Positions 7,072 to 15,653 of a DNA stretch of 36,742 nt are shown in pieces. The DNA lies in contig CAIXRA010000041.1 in NCBI GenBank assembly GCA_903921725.1, forward strand, positions 1 through 36,742, given 5' to 3'. The DNA is from an uncultured Lentisphaerota bacterium. Lineage in GTDB: Bacteria; Verrucomicrobiota; Lentisphaeria; Oligosphaerales; CAITYL01. The translations under genes were made by a program, and so were the position numbers. Each line of letters opens with the position of its first letter. Positions within the stretch are counted from its first letter, which is position 1. The notes beneath the pieces were generated by a model that did no database searches, had not been told where the DNA came from, and was given only the letters and a program-made list of their open reading frames with translations.

Positions 7072-9792
7072 ATGGAAACAAGGATTTTTCGGATTGGCTT
7101 GGCGTCGGCGTTGCTGACGGCATTTGTGAATGTCCCCGCGGCGGAAGAGCCGCCCGCTCCTCCGCCGGCGTCCTCCGTCGCCGAGGAAGCGGTGACGCCT
7201 CCGGCCGCAGTCGCGGCTCCCGTTGTGGAAAAAAGCGTGGAACAGCTTCGGGACGAGGCGGTTTTGCGTGCCCGCGCCGGCTGGCCGGAAGAGGCGCTGG
7301 CCGTGCTGGAAAAGCTGCACGCCGAAAACCCGGACAACGCGGGGATTGCGGGCGATCTGGTGGTTGTCTACGGCTGGGCCGGGCAGAATGAAAAGGCCGC
7401 GGCCGCCTTCGACAAATGGTTCGCGGAGCACAATGCGCCAGCTTACGTGCTGGCGGAAGCGGTTCGTATCCGCCGGGAGCGCGGGCAGACGGAGCAGGCG
7501 GAGGCGCTGGCCCGCGAGAGCCTGAAGCGCTACCCGGACGACCCCGGCCTCACGGGCGCCCTCGCCTTCACGCTTCAGGCGTCGGGCCGTGGCGAGGACG
7601 CTTTGGCCATGGTTCGCGAACTCCGCACGCGGCTGTCGGCCGGCGGGAAAGAGGCTCCGGCCTGGGTTGATCTGGCCGACGGCGATCTGGCCACACTTCA
7701 GCTCCGCCATGAGGAGGCGCTGGCCGCCTACCGCGCCGCCGCGGCAAAGGATCCCGCGTCCGCCACCGCCTGGATCGGCATTGCCGGCGCCGCCGCGCAG
7801 CTCGGCCGGCGGGACGACGCGCTCGCGGCCCTCGCCAAAGCGGAAGCCGCGGCGCCGGGAAATGCGGCGGTCGAGCTTGCGGCCGTCGGCGTCCGTGAGA
7901 CGCTTTATGATTCGGCTGCGGCGCTGGCCTTGGCTGATGCCTTCCTTGAGAAGCATCCGGCGCACTCCGGGGCGCACAACGCCCGCGTCCGCATCCTGCT
8001 CGACCTGCACGCGGTCGGCCTTGCGCGGGAACATATTGTGCGCCACCCCGAGATCGCGTTCGACGCCTCGGTGACCGAGCGCATTCCGGGCGATCTCGCC
8101 GCGCTGAACATCGAGTGGGGCGACTACGCCGCCGCGGAGAAGATCATGCAGGAGGCCCGCGCCGCGGCAGCCGGGCGCCCGGCCGGAGAAAAGCCGGAAC
8201 TGGTACTGCGTGGGCTGTACGACCAGGCCGTGATGTTCCGGGAAGAGGAGAAAATGCAGGAGGCGATCGCCGCCTACGAGGCCGCGCGGCGGACCGACCG
8301 TGCGCCAGCGCCCGAATGGGCCACGCTGGCCGCCGCCGATGCCCACCTCTATCTGCGCCAGCCGGAAAAGGCGCTGGAACTCTATCTGGACGGGCTCGAC
8401 GAGCTCCAGCGGCAGAAGAGGGACCGCTATCCGGACAACTACGAGCTGCTCATCGGCTGCTACTTCTGCTTCTGCGACTTGGAGAAGTTCGACGAGGCGT
8501 CCAGGATCTTGGAACGGCTGCACGGCGAGATTCCGGTCCATGAAGTCGCCGCCGGCATCCTGGTCCCGAGCTACAACCATTTCGACACGCTGATTGAGCG
8601 CGGCTGGCTTCTGGCCTATGAGCGCCAGTACCAGGACGCCGACGGGCATTTTGCCGGTCTGATCGACGGCGCGCCGTACAATTCCAACGTCCGTTCCGGC
8701 ATCGGCTACCTCCATTATTTCCGCGGCTGGCCCCGGCTCGCGCTCGAGGATTTCCAGGTCGCCGCCGCCACCGACCCGCAGGACATCATCGCGCAGACCG
8801 GCCGCGCTTGGCTGCTCAACGAGAACAACCGCTGGCGCGAGGCCCGCGCCCTCGCGGACGACCTCACGGCTCAGGCGCCGCTGCACACGGCTGTGCGGAA
8901 TCTCAACGAGGATCTCGGCCTTCAGATGCGACCCTATTTCGAGGGGCAGTACGAGTGCGGCATCGGCTCCGGTCTGGCGGACACCTCGAAGCTGACCCTG
9001 CGTGTGACGGAGCCGATCACCCCGGCGCTCAAGGTGTACCAAGAGGGGATCTGGCTGCGGGACCGGGACAAGGAGACCAGCATTGTCGTCAACGTCCTGC
9101 GCGTCCGGGTCGGGGCCGACTGGCGGGTCACGCGGGATCTGACGCTGCGCGCTGCGGCGGGGGTCGACGACTACCTGTCGGGCGCCTCGGGCGCGGTCGG
9201 CGCGACCTATGAACCCACCGACCAGTGGACAATCACGGCGGACTTCGATTCCGACACGCTCGAACTCCCGCCCAGGGGTTACGCCGCCGGAGTCCGGGGC
9301 TGGACGGCGGGGGGAACGGTCAGGTACCGCCGCGACGAGCGCACCGCGTTCACCGCCGGCTACAACCACCTCGGGCTCGACGACGGCAACCGCATCCAGA
9401 CTCTCACCGGCCTGCTGGAGCAGCGGGTATGGGCCAACGCGCACTGGCAGTTCAACACCAACGTCGAGGCGTACCACACCATCGCCTCGAAGTCGAACGT
9501 GGACTATTACTCGCCGCAATATTACGGCGCCTGCCAGCTTGTGCCCAACCTCGAGCATATCTGGTTCCGCCGCTACGAGGCCTCGATGACGGACCGCATC
9601 TCCTTCGGTTTCGGCCCGCACTGGGAGAACGGATACGGCGTTCAGGCGATCTGGTTCGCGGGCTACGAGCAGGAGTGGGTCTTCTCCAAACGTTTCTCGG
9701 TCACCGGCGGCGTCACTTGGTCGAAGGGTCGCTACGGCGGCGATCATCCGCAGGGGCTTTCGCTCATTCTCGGCGTCAAGTACATCTTTTAG
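7072..9792 (+). CDS. pgaA: PgaA-like poly-beta-1,6-GlcNAc export porin
   Basis: Outer-membrane protein that exports partly deacetylated poly-N-acetylglucosamine. A signal peptide of about 24 residues is followed by a Pro/Ala-rich linker. A long helical TPR superhelix follows (about residues 50-610; typical units such as NAGIAGDLVVVYGWAGQNEKA and repeated DPxxA...A-G). From about 620 alternating beta strands begin (YFEGQYECGIGSGLADTSKL) and continue to the C-terminal Phe (GVKYIF), as expected for a barrel inserted by the BAM machinery. The 906 residues are slightly longer than the roughly 800 of enterobacterial PgaA. It is the first gene of a complete pgaABCD set, which strongly supports the assignment. 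Confidence 0.9.
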   Translation: METRIFRIGLASALLTAFVNVPAAEEPPAPPPASSVAEEAVTPPAAVAAPVVEKSVEQLRDEAVLRARAGWPEEALAVLEKLHAENPDNAGIAGDLVVVYGWAGQNEKAAAAFDKWFAEHNAPAYVLAEAVRIRRERGQTEQAEALARESLKRYPDDPGLTGALAFTLQASGRGEDALAMVRELRTRLSAGGKEAPAWVDLADGDLATLQLRHEEALAAYRAAAAKDPASATAWIGIAGAAAQLGRRDDALAALAKAEAAAPGNAAVELAAVGVRETLYDSAAALALADAFLEKHPAHSGAHNARVRILLDLHAVGLAREHIVRHPEIAFDASVTERIPGDLAALNIEWGDYAAAEKIMQEARAAAAGRPAGEKPELVLRGLYDQAVMFREEEKMQEAIAAYEAARRTDRAPAPEWATLAAADAHLYLRQPEKALELYLDGLDELQRQKRDRYPDNYELLIGCYFCFCDLEKFDEASRILERLHGEIPVHEVAAGILVPSYNHFDTLIERGWLLAYERQYQDADGHFAGLIDGAPYNSNVRSGIGYLHYFRGWPRLALEDFQVAAATDPQDIIAQTGRAWLLNENNRWREARALADDLTAQAPLHTAVRNLNEDLGLQMRPYFEGQYECGIGSGLADTSKLTLRVTEPITPALKVYQEGIWLRDRDKETSIVVNVLRVRVGADWRVTRDLTLRAAAGVDDYLSGASGAVGATYEPTDQWTITADFDSDTLELPPRGYAAGVRGWTAGGTVRYRRDERTAFTAGYNHLGLDDGNRIQTLTGLLEQRVWANAHWQFNTNVEAYHTIASKSNVDYYSPQYYGACQLVPNLEHIWFRRYEASMTDRISFGFGPHWENGYGVQAIWFAGYEQEWVFSKRFSVTGGVTWSKGRYGGDHPQGLSLILGVKYIF

Positions 9793-9870
9793 CCACCTTT
9801 AGAATCCGGATTTTTCGTTTTGCGTGCGCAACTTCGGAATTCGGGTCCGGAACTTTTAGGAGAAGCCGCC

Positions 9871-12057
9871 ATGAACACACGCGCCATCCTGTTCCTCCTC
9901 GCCGCGGCGGGGGTTTCCCTCCTGACGCAGGCCGGGCCGCCTGCCGGGATCACGGACGGCAGCCGAACGCATGCCGGGAGCCGCGACAGCAAGATCCTGC
10001 AGAAGCCGTCCCCGGCTTGTGACTGGAGCCTGCTTGCCGCAGGGAAGAACCGTTTCTTCGTCCTCTGCTACCATGACTTCCCCGCGGCCGTCGAGGACGA
10101 CCGTTACGCCGTGGCGACACCCAACCTTGTCCGGCAGATCGAGTTCCTCCGCCACCAGGGGTTTAGCTTTGTCTCCGTGGACGACATCCTCGCCGCCCGC
10201 GGTGGGGCCAAGCCACTGCCGCCCAAGGCCGTCCTCTTCACGGTGGACGATGCCTACGAGACGTTCTACACTCAGACGTTCCCCATCCTCAAGGCCTACC
10301 GCATCCCCTGCGTCCTGGCGGTCGTGGATGAATGGATCGAGCACGCGCCGGAGGATCCGGAGTACGACAAGCCGTTCCTGACCTGGGAACAGATCCGGGA
10401 GCTTTCCGCCTCCGGCCTGGTCGAGATCGCCAGCCACACGCACAACCTCCACCGTGACATCCAGACCGGCCTCCACTCAACCGCACCCGCCGCCGTCAGC
10501 CGCGCCTTCGACCCCGCCGCGGCCGCCCGTGAAACCGGGGATGCGTACCGCCGCCGCATCCAGTCCGACCTCCAGGCCTCCTCCTCCGCGCTTCAGGCCA
10601 AGACCGGCAAGGCGCCCCGCGCTCTCGTCTGGCCGTACGGCCTCTACAACCAGGACGCCGCCGATGCGGCCAAGGCGGCCGGATTCCAGCTCCTTTTTAC
10701 GCTGGAAGACGGACTCGGCTCCGCGGACGCGCCCGACCGCATCCCACGCCACATGGTTACGGACAATCCCGCCATCGAAGGTTTTGCCCGTGAGTTCCGC
10801 GCGGGGTTCCCCAACTACCAGCCGCTGCGGGTAATCCATGCCGATCTGGATCCGCTCTACGCCGCCGACCCCGCCGAGATGGCGCGCAATGTCGACCTCT
10901 TCGTCGAGCGCATCTGGAAGCTCAAGCCCACCACGGTCTACCTCCAGGCGTTCGCCGATCCGGATGGCGACGGGAACGTTTCCGAAACCTATTTCCCCAA
11001 CTCCGTGCTCCCTGTTCGGGCCGACCTGTTCGGGCGCGTCTCCCGCGCACTTTCCATCCGCGGCATCCAGGTCTATGCGTGGATGCCGATGCTTTCCTTC
11101 CAGCTCCCCGGCAAGGGCGCTGACGACCCCCTCCTCGTCCGCGAATTCCGCAAGGACCAGGCGCAGCCGCAGCCCTCCTCCTCCTGGTACCGCCGCCTTT
11201 CCCCGTTCTCGCCGGAGGCCCGCAAAACAATCATCACCCTGTTTGATGACCTCGCCTGCAACTGCCCGGTCGAGGGTGTGCTTTTCCAGGATGACGCCTA
11301 CCTCACCGACGACGAGGATTTTCATCCCGACGCGCTTCCCGAATACCTCCGCATCACCGGCGGCAAGCTCGTCCATTTCGGCGAGCTGCCGGAGGCGCAG
11401 CGGGACGCCTGGACCGACGCCAAGACGAAGCGCCTCACCTCGCTTGCGCTGGAGATCCGCGACACCGTCCGCAGGCATCTGCCCAACGCCCGCTTTGCCC
11501 GCACTCTCTACGCGCCGGTCGTCCTCAACCCCGCCGCGGAGGAATGGTTCGCGCAGAGCTATGCCGACACGCTCGCCAACTTCGACTTCGCCGTCGTCAT
11601 GGCCTATCCGTACATGGAGGAGGCTGTCTTCACCACCGCTTGGTTGAGGACGCTTACGGCGGCGGCGGCCAAGCAACCCGGCGCCATGCAGAAGACCGTC
11701 TTCAAGATTCAGGCTTTCGACTGGAAGGCGCAGCGCCCCGTCGCGGCGGCGACGCTCAACCGCCAGCTCCGCGCCCTCCTTGCCGCCGGCGCGCTCCATG
11801 TCGGCTATTATCCGGACAACCTCTTCGATGATGAACCGCGGCTGACGGTCATCCGGCAGAGCATCGGCTCGCGCGACATCCCCGTTGATCCGCGCCAGCC
11901 GGAGCCCAAAAAGCGGAAACCTGCGGAAAAGACCGGGACCGGGGCGGACGAAAAGCCGCTTCCGGCCGGCAGCACCCCGTCCGCCCCGGCTGCGGACGGA
12001 ACCGCCGGGACCGACGCCCCGGAGCAGACGGGAAAGGCTGGTGAACGCCATGAATGA
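9871..12057 (+). CDS. pgaB: PgaB-like poly-GlcNAc de-N-acetylase / glycoside hydrolase
   Basis: Periplasmic enzyme that deacetylates and may cut poly-GlcNAc before export through PgaA. ATG 9871 follows an AGGAG-type ribosome site. The N-terminal CE4 domain shows CYHDF (near 65-70), the metal Asp pair D126-D127 in FTVDDAYE (many relatives have DDG) and the His pair H189/H194 in SHTHNLH. The C-terminal hydrolase domain from ~310 shows VYLQAFADPDGDG, YAWMP and FQDDA (D474/D475). Unlike E. coli PgaB, the signal peptide has no obvious lipobox Cys, so the protein may be soluble or held by other means. A disordered Pro/Lys/Ala tail of about 60 residues follows YYPDNLF. Its stop overlaps pgaC by 8 bp. 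Confidence 0.93.
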   Translation: MNTRAILFLLAAAGVSLLTQAGPPAGITDGSRTHAGSRDSKILQKPSPACDWSLLAAGKNRFFVLCYHDFPAAVEDDRYAVATPNLVRQIEFLRHQGFSFVSVDDILAARGGAKPLPPKAVLFTVDDAYETFYTQTFPILKAYRIPCVLAVVDEWIEHAPEDPEYDKPFLTWEQIRELSASGLVEIASHTHNLHRDIQTGLHSTAPAAVSRAFDPAAAARETGDAYRRRIQSDLQASSSALQAKTGKAPRALVWPYGLYNQDAADAAKAAGFQLLFTLEDGLGSADAPDRIPRHMVTDNPAIEGFAREFRAGFPNYQPLRVIHADLDPLYAADPAEMARNVDLFVERIWKLKPTTVYLQAFADPDGDGNVSETYFPNSVLPVRADLFGRVSRALSIRGIQVYAWMPMLSFQLPGKGADDPLLVREFRKDQAQPQPSSSWYRRLSPFSPEARKTIITLFDDLACNCPVEGVLFQDDAYLTDDEDFHPDALPEYLRITGGKLVHFGELPEAQRDAWTDAKTKRLTSLALEIRDTVRRHLPNARFARTLYAPVVLNPAAEEWFAQSYADTLANFDFAVVMAYPYMEEAVFTTAWLRTLTAAAAKQPGAMQKTVFKIQAFDWKAQRPVAAATLNRQLRALLAAGALHVGYYPDNLFDDEPRLTVIRQSIGSRDIPVDPRQPEPKKRKPAEKTGTGADEKPLPAGSTPSAPAADGTAGTDAPEQTGKAGERHE

Positions 12058-13297
12058 ATTCCTCGACTATGTCGGCGTCATCCTCTTCGGTTTTGTCTTC
12101 GCCTACCCGGCCGTCATGGCCGTCGTCTGGATCATCGGCTCGCTGATGTTCCGCGCGGCGCGCGAGGACCACATCGGCACGCCGCCGGAAATCCCCGGTA
12201 CCCCGCTGGTGTCCATCCTCGTCCCCTGCCACAACGAGGAGGAATGCATCGAGGGCACCATCCGCTACCTTGCCAAGCTCCGCTACCCAAACTTCGAAGT
12301 CATCGCCGTGAACGACCATTCGCGCGACCGCACCGGCGAGATTCTGGAGCGGCTCCAAAAGGAGTTTGCCTTCCTCCGCGTCGTCACCCTTACCTCCAAC
12401 CAAGGCAAAGCCACCGGGATGACCATGGCCACGCTGGTTTCGCGCGGCGAATACTTGGTCACCATCGACGCGGACGCCCTGCTGGCTCCGGATGCGGTCC
12501 AGTGGCTCGTCCACCATTTCATCAACGCCCCGCGCGTCGGCGCCGTCACCGGCAACCCCAAGGTCCGTAATCGCACCACATTGCTGGCCAAGATCCAGGT
12601 CGGCGAGTACGCCACCATTGTCGGCATGATCAAGCGCGCGGAGCGCATCCTCGGCAAGCTCTACACCGTCTCCGGCGTCAGCGCCGCCTTCCGCAAGAAG
12701 GCCATCGTCAGCGTCGGGTTCTGGTCCAACAACATGGTCACCGATGACATCGACATCTCCTGGAAGCTCCAGCTCGACTTTTGGGACGTGCGCTACGAGT
12801 CCCGCGCCCTCTGCTGGATTCTGGTTCCCGAAACGCTCCGCGGCCTCTTCATGCAGCGGGTCCGCTGGGCGCAGGGTGGCAATGAGACCGTCATGAAGTA
12901 CGGACGCCGCCTGCTCGACTACCGCGACCGGCGCATGTGGCCGATCTATCTTGAATATGTCGTGTCCATCCTCTGGAGCTACATGCTGGCGCTCACGTTT
13001 CTGTTCTACCTGCTGCACTTCTTTGTGGATTTCCCGCCGCAGCTCGTCGTATCCTCCTTCTTCGGCGGCTTCTCCGCCGTCGTCCTCACCTTGCTCTGCA
13101 TCCTCCAGATGCTGGTCGGGCTCTCCTTCGAGGCGAAGCACGACCACACCGCGTACCGCGCCGCCGTGTGGACCATCTGGTACCCCGTCGCCTACTGGGT
13201 GATCAACTGTGTCGTCACCCTCTTTGCGTTCCCGAAGGCGCTCCTTAAAAAATCGACTGACCTTGCAATCTGGGACAGCCCGGACCGTGGAATCTGA
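12050..13297 (+). CDS. pgaC: PgaC-like poly-beta-1,6-GlcNAc synthase (GT2)
   Basis: Inner-membrane glycosyltransferase that polymerises GlcNAc from UDP-GlcNAc. An N-terminal membrane helix (about 8-35) precedes the GT2 domain with SILVPCHNEEE, VNDHS (~87), the DAD metal motif (about 140-142), DDIDIS, and the processivity motif QRVRW (~270). At least three membrane segments follow. The start at 12050 overlaps pgaB by 8 bp, indicating translational coupling; a GTG at 12041 is an in-frame alternative. At 415 residues it is close to E. coli PgaC. PilZ-like control is not encoded in this protein; in E. coli c-di-GMP acts through PgaC-PgaD, which is unproven here. Confidence 0.95.
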   Translation: MNEFLDYVGVILFGFVFAYPAVMAVVWIIGSLMFRAAREDHIGTPPEIPGTPLVSILVPCHNEEECIEGTIRYLAKLRYPNFEVIAVNDHSRDRTGEILERLQKEFAFLRVVTLTSNQGKATGMTMATLVSRGEYLVTIDADALLAPDAVQWLVHHFINAPRVGAVTGNPKVRNRTTLLAKIQVGEYATIVGMIKRAERILGKLYTVSGVSAAFRKKAIVSVGFWSNNMVTDDIDISWKLQLDFWDVRYESRALCWILVPETLRGLFMQRVRWAQGGNETVMKYGRRLLDYRDRRMWPIYLEYVVSILWSYMLALTFLFYLLHFFVDFPPQLVVSSFFGGFSAVVLTLLCILQMLVGLSFEAKHDHTAYRAAVWTIWYPVAYWVINCVVTLFAFPKALLKKSTDLAIWDSPDRGI

Positions 13298-13307
13298 GGT
13301 GTAAACC

Positions 13308-13877
13308 ATGGAAAACCAGACCCCGCAAACCGCGGACACCCGCCCCTCCACCGGCACCGATGCGTTCGGCCGGCCGCTGGTTTACGAACACCCCAAGGCC
13401 ATCGGCCTCCTGCGGCGCATGGCCGAACAGGGTGTCGTGCTGCTCGGCTACGTCCTTTGGGGATACACCTGCTGGCTGCTCTACAACCAGATGGTCAACC
13501 GCGGCGGCATCAAAAGCCCGGTGTTCTTCGGTTCGGGCTTCGGCATCGTCCTCCTGCTATTCCTGCTCATCCTCGCCTGGAACCGCTACAACATCCGGCG
13601 CTTCCGGGGGCACGACCGCCGCAAGGCGCGCGGCGACACGACCGCCGCCGAAATGGCCCGTCCCTTCCACCTCAAGGAAGGCGATGTCAACCGCCTCCAG
13701 GCGGCCCGCAGCGTGCGGATCACCTTCGTCGGCCGCACCATCACCCTGACGCCGGACGGGCGGACGGAGATCATCGAAGGGCGCTACGACACCCACGAGC
13801 TGGCGCATCCGCCGCAGAATCACGCCACGCATGCCCCGGTCCCCGAAGGCCGGCCCGCAGAGCCGCCGAAGCGATAG
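13308..13877 (+). CDS. pgaD: PgaD-like accessory membrane protein
   Basis: Small partner of PgaC needed for poly-GlcNAc synthesis. The 189 residues contain two membrane helices (about 42-62 and 72-94), separated by a short polar loop, then the ARG-rich WNRYNIRRFRGHDRR stretch and a soluble tail. The topology and the position 10 bases after pgaC match PgaD; sequence similarity in this family is weak, so the call leans on context. The tail of about 95 residues is longer than in the E. coli protein and ends in a Pro/Ala-rich segment. Confidence 0.8.
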   Translation: MENQTPQTADTRPSTGTDAFGRPLVYEHPKAIGLLRRMAEQGVVLLGYVLWGYTCWLLYNQMVNRGGIKSPVFFGSGFGIVLLLFLLILAWNRYNIRRFRGHDRRKARGDTTAAEMARPFHLKEGDVNRLQAARSVRITFVGRTITLTPDGRTEIIEGRYDTHELAHPPQNHATHAPVPEGRPAEPPKR

Positions 13878-13883
13878 TACTGG

Positions 13884-13900
13884 ACGGCCCCCGCCGTTTT
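13884..13900 (+). terminator. Weak intrinsic terminator after pgaD
   Basis: ACGGC and GCCGT form a 5-bp stem with a CCCC loop, directly followed by four Ts, six bases after the pgaD stop. The stem is short, so efficiency is doubtful. Confidence 0.4.
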
Positions 13901-13980
13901 CATGCGTGCTTCCCGTCCCCGAACCGTACCCCGCCGGATGCACGGCTCCTCCGGCCATGCATGCCGCGATGCCATGCTGA

Positions 13981-14009
13981 TGGAAATCAGTCCATGGCCA
14001 TGCTATAGT
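13981..14009 (+). promoter_or_regulatory. Likely promoter of the sigma factor gene
   Basis: TGGAAA (13981-13986), a 17-base spacer and TATAGT (14004-14009) lie 42 bases before the start. A strong AGGAGG ribosome site at 14035-14040 is 10 bases from the ATG. This suggests transcription separate from pga. Confidence 0.45.
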
Positions 14010-14050
14010 AGGAGGTTTTTTGGTGGTAAGGTCCAGGAGGATTTCCGTCG

Positions 14051-14884
<834 letters not shown>

Positions 14885-15115
14885 TGCGGTTCCGGCCTGC
14901 ATCTTTCATGCGCGTTCAACTCTCGGCGCTCAACGTGTTCGTGCCGTTTGAACGCGGCTGTTGAGCGTTGAAAAACGGGCGCTCCCCGAATAATCAGGGT
15001 TTCCGCCCGCCCGTCCGGTGGAACCGCGCCGCGCAGTACGGGCGCTTGGCGTACCCACTGCGCAATCCCCAATCCGGAGCGGAGTTTCATTTGGGCGCAC
15101 AATAATATCCACCAC
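14885..15115. other. Gene-free stretch with interleaved inverted repeats
   Basis: No convincing gene is seen. GCGTTCAA (14912-14919) pairs with TTGAACGC (14948-14955), and CGCTCAAC (14927-14934) pairs with GTTGAGCG (14960-14967). The two stems interleave as in a pseudoknot, or the repeats are pieces of a degenerate GTTGA/TCAAC repeat. At 14976-15009 CGGGCG/CGCCCG arms followed on the minus strand by TTTTT resemble a minus-strand terminator, although no minus gene ends there. Confidence 0.5.
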
Positions 15116-15143
15116 TTGACGTTTGATTGTTGACCTCTATGGT
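15116..15143 (+). promoter_or_regulatory. Promoter of the small cysteine-rich protein gene
   Basis: TTGACG (15116-15121) and TATGGT (15138-15143) are spaced by 16 bases, giving a leader of about 45 bases before the ATG at 15194. AAGGAG at 15181-15186 is the ribosome site. Confidence 0.55.
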
Positions 15144-15193
15144 AAGGATTGATGCCTTTCGCAGGGAGAAGACCACAACAAAGGAGATTCTCA

Positions 15194-15538
15194 ATGAAGA
15201 CGACTCAACGGGTATTGGTGCTGGGAGTTGCGGCGATGGTTTTGGCCGGCGGTGCAATCGGCCTGCGTGCCTCGGACACGGCATCGAAGAAGTCGCAGAC
15301 GAAGAGGGTGCCCGGCTGCTACGTCGACAAGGATCTCAACGGCAAATGCGACAATTCGAAGCTGGAGGGCGGCGGCTGCTCGAAGTTCCACGCCCGCCCG
15401 CTGACGGATGCGGAGAAGAAGAAGCTGGAAGAGATGAAGAAAAAGGCGGGTGCTGCCGGCGACAAGGCCACGACGCTGATCACCTGTCCGGGACAGGGGT
15501 TGTGCATGGCCTGCGGCCTTTGCTCCGGCAAGGTTTGA
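15194..15538 (+). CDS. Small secreted cysteine-rich protein, unknown function
   Basis: The 114-residue product has a Sec signal peptide (about 1-26, MKTTQRVLVLGVAAMVLAGG then ASD). The mature part has a calcium-loop-like motif DKDLNGKCD, a Lys/Glu-rich helical segment (LTDAEKKKLEEMKKK) and a C-terminal cysteine cluster CPGQGLCMACGLCSG, spaced like a small metal or Fe-S site. Because it is exported, paired disulfides or a bound metal are equally possible. The start at 15194 has a strong AAGGAG 7 bases upstream; a start at 15149 would precede that site and is rejected. It is a single-gene unit with a good promoter and a strong terminator, suggesting high expression. I do not recognise a named family. 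Confidence 0.8.
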   Translation: MKTTQRVLVLGVAAMVLAGGAIGLRASDTASKKSQTKRVPGCYVDKDLNGKCDNSKLEGGGCSKFHARPLTDAEKKKLEEMKKKAGAAGDKATTLITCPGQGLCMACGLCSGKV

Positions 15539-15607
15539 ATTCACGCACCATGAACGGAGTGCGGTGTCGGCTTCCGGGCTGATTCAACGGCGCTGTAAAT
15601 GATGAGC

Positions 15608-15642
15608 GGGGCTGGTTCCTTTGGGAGCCAGCCCCTCTTTTT
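15608..15642 (+). terminator. Strong intrinsic terminator
   Basis: A 12-bp stem (15608-15619 with 15624-15635, one G-U pair) with a TTTG loop is followed by TCTTTTT. It ends the small secreted protein gene just before the converging minus-strand oxidoreductase gene. Confidence 0.9.
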
Positions 15643-15653
15643 CGGTGGCCGAA

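Noticed and set aside
6511..9747. A 1,078-codon minus-strand frame opposite pgaA and tlyA
   Set aside because: It spans two unrelated plus-strand genes with strong motifs and carries no recognisable signature of its own.
14976..15009. Minus-strand terminator
   Set aside because: A stem followed by Ts is visible on the minus strand, but no minus-strand gene ends there, so I kept it as a note only.
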